From contig JAFGHX010000189.1 of the NCBI GenBank assembly GCA_016929905.1, positions 1 through 52,862 on the forward strand: 52,862 nucleotides of DNA, written 5' to 3'. Position 1 is the stretch's first letter; each line of letters begins with the position of its first letter. Made by a program: the position numbers and the translations under genes. Under the pieces are notes generated by a model. It had not been told where the DNA came from. It searched no databases and worked only from the letters and a program-made list of their open reading frames with translations. The DNA is from Kiritimatiellia bacterium. Its GTDB lineage: Bacteria > Verrucomicrobiota > Kiritimatiellia > JAFGHX01. Below, piece after piece: positions 16,396 through 25,705 of this stretch.

Positions 16396-17295
16396 CTATT
16401 CAACGGTGACAAACGGCATATCCTTGATCGTTCTGAATTGATCTTCGGTAGAAAAACCGCGTTCCAGCCTATTCCTATGCGGTCGGTAAGCTTGCTCGGC
16501 TGATACAGTGCGAACGGTCGGCGTCAAGCAGTCGTCTCTTACGAAGAACGCGTTGACTCCACTCGAATCGCAGCCGATCAGACTGTACCCCTTCTTCTTC
16601 CCCAGTCTTTCAAGTGCCGTTATGGATGCGCCGCAGTAGAATCCACTTGAATGCTTCTTGTGTCGGTCAAAATGAGGATCATACGGAACCGTCAAGGACA
16701 AGTGTGGTCCCAGCGTGGCATTGTATTCAATGACGGCAATCCGTGGCGACACGCATTCCATTGCCTCCCAAAACCAATAGTCGTTGCCGTCAACATCGAT
16801 TGACAGCAGGTCGATTTCGCCGGAGAGGCCGCTTCTTCGAACGGAAGATTCCAGATTTTCCAAGTTGAGGAATGTGCAAATGGCTTGCACCTGCGCAATT
16901 CCGAACGACTTTGCTGCCCTATTGAAGCGTCTTACCGATAATTCGGAGCCATCGATCAAGACTCCGGCAAAGCCTTCTTTCAGCACAAGTCTCATGCTGT
17001 TGTTCTCGGTTACCCCAAAGCCGAACTCCAGGAACAATCTCGAGCAAAATCCGATTTCGGAATACAAATATCGTAGAATGCCATCGTCCCCATGTTGAGA
17101 AAACAGGGAATACTCATACCTCTCAATACCTTCCTTTCCGCAGAGATCGGACAAAGGCCAATTGGGAGGGTCGGTTTGCTTCCAGACCTTGTGTATGTGA
17201 GAGACGGCTAGAGACATTGGAACGAACCTGTTCGCGAATGGCCTTAGTGGAGAAGGAATCATCCTCTTCAAGAATTGCGGATTGACTGCCATCAT
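16396..17295 (-). CDS. FkbM-like methyltransferase domain protein
   Basis: The 299-residue protein contains LFLEFGFGVTENNSMRLVLKEGFAGVLIDGSE, a class I SAM-binding start. DLLSIDVDGNDYWFWEAM then fits FkbM-type methyltransferases. The rest is not recognised in detail. By eye its codon use is more AT-rich than that of its neighbours, suggesting separate acquisition. Its upstream side carries an orphan antitoxin relic. It may O-methylate a sugar of the polymer, but this rests on family and context only. It is at the downstream end of the minus-strand cluster and converges with the GT4 gene. Confidence 0.7.
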   Translation of the reverse strand: MMAVNPQFLKRMIPSPLRPFANRFVPMSLAVSHIHKVWKQTDPPNWPLSDLCGKEGIERYEYSLFSQHGDDGILRYLYSEIGFCSRLFLEFGFGVTENNSMRLVLKEGFAGVLIDGSELSVRRFNRAAKSFGIAQVQAICTFLNLENLESSVRRSGLSGEIDLLSIDVDGNDYWFWEAMECVSPRIAVIEYNATLGPHLSLTVPYDPHFDRHKKHSSGFYCGASITALERLGKKKGYSLIGCDSSGVNAFFVRDDCLTPTVRTVSAEQAYRPHRNRLERGFSTEDQFRTIKDMPFVTVE

Positions 17296-17332
17296 AATGT
17301 GCCATTTCGAAAAGACAGTTCTTCTTCCCCCG

Positions 17333-17485
17333 TCAGTTGCGCCGCGTCACGCGGCCGTTGGCAAGAACGCCATGTCGTGCCCCGCGACGCGGGCAAGCGC
17401 CTAGACAGGCATTCCCAGGAGAATTCACCTGCGCCAGAACAACGGACAGCTTGCGCTTCGCCTCGTGCGCATTCATCATTTTCAT
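17333..17485 (-). pseudogene. Degenerate orphan antitoxin (Phd-like) remnant
   Basis: Reading from ATG 17485 gives MKMMNAHEAKRKLSVVLAQV. It is nearly identical to the start of the intact antitoxin at 13948 (MKMINVHEAKSKLSAVLAQI). After about 22 residues the similarity is lost. The frame ends at 17333 with no C-terminal toxin-binding part, and no PIN toxin follows. This is the footprint of a former toxin-antitoxin module next to the AT-richer methyltransferase gene. Confidence 0.75.
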
Positions 17486-17805
17486 GGCCAAGTTTCTCCG
17501 TGGCCGCTACCTGAGCCCCGACTGGACCAACGTGGGCTTCGGCCGCCGTCGGGTTTTCCTGTGTTGTTTGTGCGCCGTCGTCGACGATTAAGCCACTAAC
17601 CCGGGCCGCAAGTCAACGCGAAAGGACGATGTGGGCACACGCGCATGCCTCTCGGGTCGTGTGGTTCGAGATCAACCCGGTAGAGCTGGCGCTGCGAGCC
17701 GGCTGCTCTTCCCGACGGGACACAAGCTTCCATCTCGCGCGATTGCGCGGCCGAGGTGCGCAGAGTCTTCCGTGTCTCGGTGCATCAGGGGCGAACAGGG
17801 CCGGC
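17486..17805. other. Intergenic region, nothing identified
   Basis: About 320 bases lie between the antitoxin remnant and the stop of the sugar transferase. I see no supported gene or clear repeat. It may hold more debris of the lost toxin-antitoxin locus. Confidence 0.4.
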
Positions 17806-19272
17806 TCAGTAAGCGCCTTTCGCCAGCAGCACGACGCGGACAGTGCGTAACAGGATCTTGAAGTCGAGCATGAGGCTCTGGTTGCGCAGGTAGTAGATAT
17901 CGAGCAGGCACATGTTGTGAAAATCCAGCTCGCTGCGGCCCGAGACCTGCCACAGGCATGTCAGGCCCGGCAGCCCCCCGTGGCGGCTGTAATGCCACTC
18001 TTCGTAGTAGTTGCCCAGATCCCGCTGCGGCAGCGGGCGCGGCCCTACCAGCGTCATGTCGCCCCGTATCACGTTGAACAGCTGCGGCAACTCGTCCAGA
18101 CTGTACCGGCGCAGGAACCGCCCGACCGGGGTGATGCGGGGATCCTCCTTCATCTTGAAGAGGCCGGGTGACGAGTAGAGTTCCTCCATCTGGGCGTGGA
18201 CTTCGTCCTTGCGGTCGTACATCGTGCGGAACTTGTACATTTTGAACAGCCTGCGGTTGAACCCGATTCGCTCCTGGACGAAGAAGACGGGCCCCTTGCT
18301 GGTGAGGCGGATCAGCACCGCGATAAGCGCCAAGACCGGGGCGAGCAGGACGAGTGTGACGACGGCCGCCGCGACCGAGACCGTGCGCTTCAGCGTCGGG
18401 AAGAGGGCCGACGTGGTCGGTGGCGGGAAATGAACGAACGGAATGCCCTGAATCATGTCGCTCGGTATGCGCGCCGCCCCAACGACGACCTCCATCTTGT
18501 CTGTGAGGATCTTGGCGCCGACTCCCAACTGGTCGGACAGTTCCAGAACCTGCATGATCTCCGAGACGCAGAACTGCGTGTCGGCCAGCAGGATCATGTG
18601 CGCGCCATGTTCCTGCACGGTCCGCCGCAGGCGGCCAAAGAAGGTGTCGAAGGCCTCATCCGCATCACGCGTGATGCCGGCTGCGATGTGAATGCCGTGC
18701 GGTTGCCGGGCGTCGATGAGGGCCCGGATGAATTGCGCCAGTTCCGAATCCCCGACCAGCACCGCCGGGCATTGATCCAGCCCGAGCCGCGTGCGCGCAG
18801 ACGCCAACCCCGCGCGGAGCAGGCGCCGGAAGCCCAGGCAGAAGAACACGTTGAGGACGATGACGGTGGCGAAAATGCTTCTCGGATGAAACACGTTACG
18901 GCGCAGGTAGAAATAGGCGTAGATGATGAACAGCGCACAGAAGTTGGCCACGTAGACGTGCCACGCGTCGTTTCGTTCGCGGATGTAACGCCTGCCGTGA
19001 TACATTTCCCTGTATGAGTAGAGGAAGCACAGAATCGCGGAGAGTTGAAGAATGATGCGCGGGGCGGAACTGAGGTAGAAGTGCAGGAACTGCTCCGCGA
19101 GCACGCCGGTTTCGCGGACATCCAACAGCACATTGACAAACGTGTAGAACCGAACGCCCCAGACGGTATGAAACCGGAGAAACACGGTGGCATAGTAGGC
19201 CGCGATGATCGCGAGCACGTCGCTGACGACATAGAACGCCTGAACATATCGGAATGGCTTTCGACTGATCAC
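17806..19272 (-). CDS. Polyprenyl-phosphate sugar-1-phosphate transferase (WbaP/ExoY type)
   Basis: The 488-residue membrane enzyme starts lipid-linked repeat-unit synthesis by moving a sugar-1-phosphate from a nucleotide sugar to undecaprenyl phosphate. The N-terminus has several TM segments (from about residue 15 to 130) and a CoA-binding-like/NAD-like middle domain. A further TM precedes the conserved bacterial sugar transferase domain (about 300-488). That domain has KGPVFFVQERIGFNRRLFKMYKFRTM, a DELPQLFNVIRGDMTLVGPRP block and the GLTCLWQVSGR tail. Those blocks carry the catalytic Asp-Glu pair and the substrate phosphate-binding residues. It is a full-length member of the family. It lies upstream of the FkbM gene on the same strand. 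Confidence 0.93.
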   Translation of the reverse strand: MISRKPFRYVQAFYVVSDVLAIIAAYYATVFLRFHTVWGVRFYTFVNVLLDVRETGVLAEQFLHFYLSSAPRIILQLSAILCFLYSYREMYHGRRYIRERNDAWHVYVANFCALFIIYAYFYLRRNVFHPRSIFATVIVLNVFFCLGFRRLLRAGLASARTRLGLDQCPAVLVGDSELAQFIRALIDARQPHGIHIAAGITRDADEAFDTFFGRLRRTVQEHGAHMILLADTQFCVSEIMQVLELSDQLGVGAKILTDKMEVVVGAARIPSDMIQGIPFVHFPPPTTSALFPTLKRTVSVAAAVVTLVLLAPVLALIAVLIRLTSKGPVFFVQERIGFNRRLFKMYKFRTMYDRKDEVHAQMEELYSSPGLFKMKEDPRITPVGRFLRRYSLDELPQLFNVIRGDMTLVGPRPLPQRDLGNYYEEWHYSRHGGLPGLTCLWQVSGRSELDFHNMCLLDIYYLRNQSLMLDFKILLRTVRVVLLAKGAY

Positions 19273-19490
19273 ACCGGACCTCTTTACGGGGCAACCGCCG
19301 TAACGGACAGCCTGCTATGCCTTGTGAGACGCCTGGGGTAGTCATGCTGGCGCGTCGGGGATTTGCCTCCTGCACGTCGCCGGCTACGACAGGCCGGGGG
19401 TGGGGCCGGCAAACTCGTTGACTGCTATAGAAGCACACCGGGACGCTTCTGGGAAGGAAGAAATGAAGGCGGGACTCTTGTGGTCGGGAA

Positions 19491-20306
19491 TCAGTCGGCG
19501 GGATGCGGCGGGCGGCGGAAGCAGCGGGATAGCCCGAGAATCTGGAGCAGGATGCAGATGACAAATAGTGGATTGAGCAGTAGGTATCTTCGCCACAGAC
19601 GTCGTGGTTCGCAGAGGAGTCTGAATGCCCATTCCAGCCCCGCCCGTTGCATCCAGGAGGGGGCTTGCTTGAGAGTGCCGGCGTGGAAGTCGAAAGCAGC
19701 ACCGACGGCAACGCAAGCGCCGGCGATCCGATCGCGGTGCGCGTCACACCACCTTTCCTGCCGGGGACAGCCTCGGCCACAGAAGACGATTCCCGCGCCG
19801 CTTTCGGCGATGCGTTTCACGTCCTCGGCGTCTTCTTGCGGCGTGGCGTCTCGAAAGCGGTCAGGCTGAGCGCCGGCTATTATCAGGCGTGGGAACCTCT
19901 GCTTCAAGTTGGCTTGGAGCGCGGCCACGACCGCTTCCGTACTTCCAAACAGATAGATGCCCACGGCGTGTGTTTCAGCCCTTTCGCAGATATCGAGCAT
20001 GAGTCTTGGGCCGTACACGCGATCCTTCAATCGTGGCCGGCCGAAGACGTTCAAGGCCCAACGTACGGGCTGACCGTCGGGTGCGAGGACATCGAAGTGA
20101 TTGAGTATCCGTCCGAACCGGCGGTCCAGGACCCCTGTCATCAGGCCATGCACCGCCAATGCCGAAACCGCTAGCGGGATGCGTTTACGGGCCGCATCCA
20201 CGACAAGTGAGCTGGCTTCCCGGTAGTCGGTGCGACTCACGGCGATTCCCAGAATATCCGTCTTCCGGGCGAGCGTGGGGACTAGTGCCTGGTCAGTTCG
20301 CTGCAT
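19491..20306 (-). CDS. WecG/TagA/CpsF-family glycosyltransferase (GT26)
   Basis: The 271-residue protein, starting MQRTDQALVPTLARKTDILGI, matches the WecG/TagA/CpsF family. It has VSALAVHGLMTGVLDRRFGRIL, then DGQPVRWALNVFGRPRLKDRVYGPRLM. The segment GIYLFGSTEAVVAALQANLKQRFPRLIIAGAQPDRF follows. GAGIVFCGRGCPRQERWCDAHRDRI and VAVGAAFDFHAGTLKQAP come next, and a membrane-proximal C-terminus closes the protein. The family adds the second sugar (such as ManNAc or ManNAcA) to lipid I-type intermediates at the membrane face. An ATG 45 codons upstream exists but lies in non-conserved sequence. Neither start has a good ribosome-binding site. It lies upstream of the WbaP-type gene, fitting consecutive early steps. 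Confidence 0.88.
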   Translation of the reverse strand: MQRTDQALVPTLARKTDILGIAVSRTDYREASSLVVDAARKRIPLAVSALAVHGLMTGVLDRRFGRILNHFDVLAPDGQPVRWALNVFGRPRLKDRVYGPRLMLDICERAETHAVGIYLFGSTEAVVAALQANLKQRFPRLIIAGAQPDRFRDATPQEDAEDVKRIAESGAGIVFCGRGCPRQERWCDAHRDRIAGACVAVGAAFDFHAGTLKQAPSWMQRAGLEWAFRLLCEPRRLWRRYLLLNPLFVICILLQILGLSRCFRRPPHPAD

Positions 20307-20530
20307 GAGAAGTAAAGGAGTCTTTCGTACTGCCCGACGCGAATACGCCAACGCCGAGCGTGGCGATTTCGGCGTTAGGCAACGCGCCCGGGAGGGGGCA
20401 AGACCCGCCTGTTCTGAGCGGAGTCGCAGGGAAGTGGTCATGGCCCTCAGGCGCGCCTTGCGCGCCCCACCGTGTCACCCCACCTCCTCAATGTGTTTGC
20501 GCCGGGCGGTACCTAGAGGCACCGCCCGCG

Positions 20531-21256
20531 TCAACGAACCAGGACATCTCGCCACTGATTGCCTTTGTTGTGGCTGCCCCTTTCGCCTCGCCGGCCATTT
20601 GACTGGTCGTCAACAGCTTGCTTCCTGCGCGCGACAACGTGATCCGCGAAGCCGGTAACGTACCAGAACGGCAGCGCGAGGTTGCGACGCCGCAACCCTC
20701 TGATGAGCATGACGGGGAACAGCAGTGCGCGGATTCTGTCGCGGCATGGGCCCGCGCGCAGGACGCGGCAGTGATTGTCGAGCAAGACATTGGCGAGATC
20801 GTGAATGGCATAGACTCGGACATGCGTGGGGTCGTCGCAGAAATTGAAGGTCCCGCGCATCGAGGGGAATCCGAGCGAACGAACCGAGGGGAATTCGATG
20901 TACAGGATTCCGTCCGGTTTCAACTTGTGCGTCAAAGCAGCGACCACCTCGCCGCCGTTGCGCAGATGCTCGATCACGTGGTTCATCACGATGGCGTCAT
21001 AGAAGGCGTCAGGGACCGGCGCGAGGCTGTCGCGTTCGAGGTCAAGCTCAAACAGGCGGTCGATCAGGGCGAGGTCCTCCGCCGTGTTGTTGTAGTTGCA
21101 TTTGTCGATTCCGTGATAGAGCACCGAGGGGAAGAGCCTCTTGGTTCGAGTCGGAGCTCGGTTCCCGCAGCCTACGTCCAGCAAGGTGAATTCTCGGTTT
21201 CCGACGTACTTGTTGAGGCACTTGAAGACGGGCTGTCTGAGGAGAATCAGACGCAT
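20531..21256 (-). CDS. Class I SAM-dependent methyltransferase
   Basis: The 241-residue protein starts at ATG 21256 (MRLILLRQPVFKCLNKYVG) because AGGAGG lies 7 nt upstream; an open frame extends 36 codons further without one. Motif I is FTLLDVGCGNRAPT, then YHGIDKCNYN and YDAIVMNHVIEHLRNGGEVV. This is a small-molecule type methyltransferase, likely for sugar or lipid-linked glycan modification. The C-terminus is basic (RRGERGSHNKGNQWRD). It lies 58 nt downstream of the GT9 gene in the same direction. Confidence 0.82.
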   Translation of the reverse strand: MRLILLRQPVFKCLNKYVGNREFTLLDVGCGNRAPTRTKRLFPSVLYHGIDKCNYNNTAEDLALIDRLFELDLERDSLAPVPDAFYDAIVMNHVIEHLRNGGEVVAALTHKLKPDGILYIEFPSVRSLGFPSMRGTFNFCDDPTHVRVYAIHDLANVLLDNHCRVLRAGPCRDRIRALLFPVMLIRGLRRRNLALPFWYVTGFADHVVARRKQAVDDQSNGRRGERGSHNKGNQWRDVLVR

Positions 21257-21314
21257 TGGCGTAACCTCCTCTCCGAGGCTGCGAGTGCCGGAACCGGGCC
21301 GAGCATGACGCGTT

Positions 21315-22484
21315 TCATCCTTGACCGACTCCATCCGTTTCGGCAAGTGCAGCCGACAGAGCATTCATGACTTCGTCAACTTCGATGAGCGCCATGCACT
21401 TCGCCCCACACTGGGCGTGGAATCGAAGTTGATGGCAAGGGGCGCACGCGCACTGTGCCTGATGCTGGACGATGCGCGTTCGTGTCCCGGCCGGCGCCCA
21501 CAGCGGCAGACACCCGGGCCCGAAAAGCGCGACGACCGGGAGTCCAAGGCAGCTTGCCAGATGCGTGGGGCCTGTGTCCACCCCAATTGCGGCGGACGCA
21601 TGTGACAAGGCTGCAGCCCAGTCGCCGACGGACATGCACTCCCTGATTTCCGTCTCGCGCCCCAGAGCCTGTTCGGCATATCGCATCTGCCGCGGGCCGC
21701 ACAGTCCAACGGTTCGGCGTCCTTCGCGGTGCAACTCATGGATCACAGCCCGCCACTTCACCGGCTGCCACAGCCTGCCTTCCCAAGGCGCGCAGGGGAT
21801 CAGGGCAATGGCGCGTTTTTTGAGCACGGAATCCGGCGCGAGAAGATGATCCAGGTTTGGACCCGTGATCTGCGCGTCCGCCTTCGCCCCGAACGCGCGG
21901 ATGAATTCCAGGCTCAATTGCCATCTCCGCCTGTCGTCACGATAGGGCAGGATCGTTGCCGCTATTGCCGGCATGGGTAGATCTGTGCCGATGTAGCGAG
22001 AAAGTGTCCACACTTCGGAGCAACCTGCCAGATAGAGCAAGACAACACTGCGGATGTCGCCGCGAGAGTCTATTCCGATGGCGTCTGCGCCGTGTGGCGC
22101 CAGATCGCGAAAGACGAAACGTCGAAACGTTTCCGAGACGAAGTGCGAAAGCCGATACTTTTCTCGAGGATCGGCTGTTGCCCAGGGAACAACCGCATCG
22201 ATCCAGTGTCCGACGTATTCCCGGGGCAAGAGGGGCCGCCAGGCAGCCTGTGCGCAAACCCTCACGTCCACCCCGTTTCGGCTCAGCGATTTGATCAGGG
22301 GTTCAAGAGAGATGATATCGCCCATGCCAAAGGGTTCAAGAATCAACGCCCGACGTGTCCGACCGGCGAGGACGCGCTTGTGGTGGGTACGGGCGCGCAC
22401 ACGGAGCAATGCCGCGAGGAACCCCAACGCCAGGCTTGCGATTCGCCGGCCAGTTGGGATTGGTATTCGAGGGCTCAGTGGCAC
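21315..22484 (-). CDS. Family 9 glycosyltransferase (heptosyltransferase-like), copy A
   Basis: The 389-residue protein has an N-terminal ALILEPFGMGDIISLEPLIKSL motif and the C-terminal GVDTGPTHLASCLGLPVVALFGP signature shared by ADP-heptose:LPS heptosyltransferases. IALIPCAPWEGRLWQPVKWRAVI lies between them. A cysteine cluster near residues 350-370 (CACAPCHQLRFHAQC) is unusual and may bind metal or reflect an extended loop. The sugar donor is not defined by sequence. It is part of the minus-strand operon with the asparagine-synthase gene upstream (64 nt) and the methyltransferase downstream. Confidence 0.85.
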   Translation of the reverse strand: MPLSPRIPIPTGRRIASLALGFLAALLRVRARTHHKRVLAGRTRRALILEPFGMGDIISLEPLIKSLSRNGVDVRVCAQAAWRPLLPREYVGHWIDAVVPWATADPREKYRLSHFVSETFRRFVFRDLAPHGADAIGIDSRGDIRSVVLLYLAGCSEVWTLSRYIGTDLPMPAIAATILPYRDDRRRWQLSLEFIRAFGAKADAQITGPNLDHLLAPDSVLKKRAIALIPCAPWEGRLWQPVKWRAVIHELHREGRRTVGLCGPRQMRYAEQALGRETEIRECMSVGDWAAALSHASAAIGVDTGPTHLASCLGLPVVALFGPGCLPLWAPAGTRTRIVQHQAQCACAPCHQLRFHAQCGAKCMALIEVDEVMNALSAALAETDGVGQG

Positions 22485-22548
22485 GTCTCTCGGGTATGGC
22501 CGCCCTGCTGAGCGCGCCGCGGAATTGGGTTCGGACTCGCGAGTCGGA

Positions 22549-24435
22549 CTAGAGCCGGAATCGTTTCTTCCATAACGCGTAGTTGTAGACCCTCCAGAAC
22601 ACCGGGGAGTAAGCGGTCTTGCCGGCGACCAGCCTCTTCACGCGTAGCGCAAAGTGTTCGGAGTCGACGATCGACTGCGTCAATACGGTGTCCAGTCGTT
22701 GGTCCTGCACATACGTTTGGAACTCCTTTGACGCGACCCATTGACTTTCGGGCGTACTGAAACCCAGCTTTGACAGTCGTACGCGCACCTTCTCGGGCAG
22801 AATGCCGCGCAAAGCCTCTCTCAGGATCCATTTCGACCGCCCGTCCCGCACGATGACGCCTGCTGGCAACGAGAAGACAAGAGAGACGATGTCAGGGTCC
22901 AGAAACGGCACACGTTGTTCTATCGAGAAGGCCATGGAGTTTCGATCTTCGTAGTGCAAGATTTGCGGTATCGACTCGGCAGTGAGCATGCGATATCCGG
23001 CATTGCGCATCAGGTCGAGCCCGGCCAGCCTGGGCGGGGCATACGCGTCTCTGCGCCGCCTCGTCTCATGGAGCACGGCTCCCCGTATCAGAGCCTCCGA
23101 CCGGTCCAGATACCTTGCCCGGAAAGCGCGCGCCGTCTGAGAAGGCACGAAGCCCTTGAGCATCCTGAGCAGGAAATCCCTCTGAAACATGCGCGGCCAG
23201 TCCTCGCGTAGGTTTCGGTGGGCCTTCATTTCCTTCCAGAGCCGCCGCCATCGGAGCTGTGCGAACAGATCCGCAAAGAGGTACCCCATGAAGATCGGGA
23301 CGTACCCGTAGAGTATTTCGTCGATTCCCTGGCCGCTCAGAATGACCTTGACGCCCTGCTGTCGCAGGGCTTTCATCAAGTGCCAGTGATTGACGGCCGT
23401 GGTTTGGGGCACCGGTTCATCCTGATGGTAGACAAGGGCGTCGAGCTCTTCGACCCAGGCGCCGGCGTCTATGGTTATCTTCTCCACGCGGCAGTTCGTA
23501 TGGCGGGCCACCGCTTCGACGTACTCAAATTCGTTGATCGCGGGGTCCTCGTGGACGACACTGATCGTGTTGATTGCACGATCCGGATACAGGTGCCGTA
23601 CGATCGAGACGATCGAAGAGGAGTCCAGGCCGCCAGACAAAAGGATCCACACCGGAACATCGCTTCGCAGGCTGATGTCAATGCCTCTCAGCAGGAGCGA
23701 GCGGAAACGGTCTATCGCGTCCGTTTCAGCGACGCGGCCCCGCTGCTCGGGCAAGGCCGTCTCCAGGTTCCAGTAAACCTGTCTCTGCAGACGGGTGCCC
23801 TCGGTTGACACGGCCATTTCTCCGGGGCGGAGTTGGTACACGTCCTTGAAGAGAGTCTGGTCGGTGTGGTCCAACAGCCCGTAGACGACGTAGTCGAAAG
23901 CACACGCGCGGTTCTCCTCCAGCGGGCCAAAGGCCGCGTCGAACGCCTTGATTTCCGATGCCCAGAACAGCCCCTCGGGCCTATGGCAGAAATAGAGAGG
24001 TTTTATGCCAAAGTAGTCCCTGGCGAACACGACGCGGTTCCGCGGCTTGTCCCAGATGCTGAGGGCCCACATGCCGCGGAACTTTCGGAAACAGTCCGTG
24101 CCCCACTCCATGTAAGCCTTGAGCGCCACTTCGCTGTCGGACGTGGAGCGGAATTCATGGCCGTTGGCCTTGAGTTGCTCACGCAGCTCGACGTAATTGA
24201 ACACTTCTCCGTTGAGGGTGATACAGTATTCCCCTGTTTCATCGCGCATCGGTTGGTCGCCCGCGTGCGAGAGGTCCAGGATCGCAAGCCGGCAGAAGCC
24301 CAGCCGGACCTTTTCGTCGCCGAGTTCGCCCTGTTGATCGGGGCCCCTGTGCGCCAGGGTGGCGATCATCTTAAGAACCGTCTCCCGGCCGTTCGATAGC
24401 CCGGTTCCCGAAACATATCCGCAAATCCCGCACAT
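22549..24435 (-). CDS. asnB: Glutamine-hydrolysing asparagine synthase-like amidotransferase
   Basis: The 628-residue protein starts MCGICGY, so Cys2 is the N-terminal Ntn glutaminase nucleophile. Other glutaminase motifs are HRGPDQQGE and NGEVFNYVELREQL. The synthetase half has the PP-loop SGGLDSSSI near residue 268. It activates a carboxylate with ATP and uses glutamine-derived ammonia. In exopolysaccharide loci such proteins often amidate uronic-acid residues rather than make free asparagine, and that fits here beside glycosyltransferases, but it is inference. Full length for the family. It has glycosyltransferase genes on both sides in the same direction. Confidence 0.92.
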   Translation of the reverse strand: MCGICGYVSGTGLSNGRETVLKMIATLAHRGPDQQGELGDEKVRLGFCRLAILDLSHAGDQPMRDETGEYCITLNGEVFNYVELREQLKANGHEFRSTSDSEVALKAYMEWGTDCFRKFRGMWALSIWDKPRNRVVFARDYFGIKPLYFCHRPEGLFWASEIKAFDAAFGPLEENRACAFDYVVYGLLDHTDQTLFKDVYQLRPGEMAVSTEGTRLQRQVYWNLETALPEQRGRVAETDAIDRFRSLLLRGIDISLRSDVPVWILLSGGLDSSSIVSIVRHLYPDRAINTISVVHEDPAINEFEYVEAVARHTNCRVEKITIDAGAWVEELDALVYHQDEPVPQTTAVNHWHLMKALRQQGVKVILSGQGIDEILYGYVPIFMGYLFADLFAQLRWRRLWKEMKAHRNLREDWPRMFQRDFLLRMLKGFVPSQTARAFRARYLDRSEALIRGAVLHETRRRRDAYAPPRLAGLDLMRNAGYRMLTAESIPQILHYEDRNSMAFSIEQRVPFLDPDIVSLVFSLPAGVIVRDGRSKWILREALRGILPEKVRVRLSKLGFSTPESQWVASKEFQTYVQDQRLDTVLTQSIVDSEHFALRVKRLVAGKTAYSPVFWRVYNYALWKKRFRL

Positions 24436-24472
24436 GTCCGTCTGTTTCCAGCCCGAGTAGCGCGCCGATGCT

Positions 24473-25687
24473 CTACGCTTCGCAGTGATTCAAGCAGGCG
24501 TCAACACCCTCCGCGAAGCGCTTGGCCATGGCTTCGACCGTATACCGCTTTCCGTCCGCCGAGGCGCGTTCCTTCAGGGTCGAGAGCCTGACCGGATCGC
24601 GTATCACGGCTGCAACATCCTGGGCATACGCGTCTGGATCAGGCGCGGAGAGGAGTCCGTTCAGCCCGTGTTTGAGGTAGAAGATCTCCGGACTGTGGAT
24701 CCTGTTGTCCGTGCTGAACACGGGCAGACCCAGGGCGAAGGCGTCCAGCACGGCAAGGCCCAGCATGCCGGGATTCAGGAAGACGTCGCCCAAAGCGAGG
24801 AATGGCACGCGCTCCGGTCCATGTCTGGCCCCCACCCAGGCGCACCAGCGATTGCGGTGGCAAAAGTCTCTGACGGCTGCGCGTTCCGGGCCGTCGCCGA
24901 CGATGACCATGGTGAAATCCGGAACAAGCTCGCGGATTCGACCGATGGCTCGGAGCAGGAAGGGAATCCATTTCAAGGGGACGAGGCGCGCGCAGAAAAC
25001 GCCGGTCGGAGGCTTCGCCCGGCAGGTTCTCCGCATCGCGCCAATGTCTTCGCGGAAGAGTTCGCGTCTCAGCGAAAGAAGTTCGTCGTCCGACACGGGG
25101 ACTCGCGCCGCGCGGAGGCTGTCGGTATCCACGGCATTGTTGACAGTGGTGATCTTCTCGGCGGGAAATCCGAGCCGCTTCACGATGTCGGCGGAGAGAT
25201 CCGTGTACGCGAACCACCAGTCGACTCTGGTCGCGAGGAACTTCTTCCACTTGTCCCGTATGGGCTGCGCCTTGGCCTTGTTCAAGTGGGCGCCGTGCCC
25301 CCAGAAGGCGGCCATGGGCGGCACGTCCGCCTGCTCACCCCTTGCCGCCATGAGGCTTCGGCGGCGGGTCTTATGCAGACACCGGCGGATGATGATGGGG
25401 TAGAGGTGCAAAGCGGCGTTACTCTGCTCAAATACAACGAGGTCGGCGTTTCGGCTCGCACGCAGCACGCCGTTGGTCCAGTACACGTTGCCGAACACCT
25501 TCCGATTGCGGCAGCGTATCCCGAACGGAACCTCGTCCAAAACGTCCACCAACCCTTCACCGGGCCAGGGCGCCCCGGCCGCCACGGTCAATGCGATGCT
25601 TCTGGCGGCCAGGATCCGTTCGAGGAGCAGGAAGAACGGCTTTCGATAGTCGACGGCGACCCGTTGAATGATGCATACGCGTTTCAT
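24473..25687 (-). CDS. Family 4-type glycosyltransferase
   Basis: The 404-residue protein starts MKRVCIIQRVAVDYRKPFF. It has the GT-B layout: an N-terminal acceptor domain, then TGVFCARLVPLKWIPFLLRAIGRIRELVPDFTMVIVGDGPERAAV. That is the donor-binding segment shared by GT4 enzymes. GDVFLNPGMLGLAVLDAFALGLPVFSTDN carries the conserved acidic/Gly motif. It acts on the cytoplasmic face during repeat-unit assembly. The gene lies 37 nt upstream of asnB and 18 nt downstream of a methyltransferase, in one operon. Confidence 0.87.
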   Translation of the reverse strand: MKRVCIIQRVAVDYRKPFFLLLERILAARSIALTVAAGAPWPGEGLVDVLDEVPFGIRCRNRKVFGNVYWTNGVLRASRNADLVVFEQSNAALHLYPIIIRRCLHKTRRRSLMAARGEQADVPPMAAFWGHGAHLNKAKAQPIRDKWKKFLATRVDWWFAYTDLSADIVKRLGFPAEKITTVNNAVDTDSLRAARVPVSDDELLSLRRELFREDIGAMRRTCRAKPPTGVFCARLVPLKWIPFLLRAIGRIRELVPDFTMVIVGDGPERAAVRDFCHRNRWCAWVGARHGPERVPFLALGDVFLNPGMLGLAVLDAFALGLPVFSTDNRIHSPEIFYLKHGLNGLLSAPDPDAYAQDVAAVIRDPVRLSTLKERASADGKRYTVEAMAKRFAEGVDACLNHCEA

Positions 25688-25705
25688 GGCGGTTTGACCA
25701 CGGAT

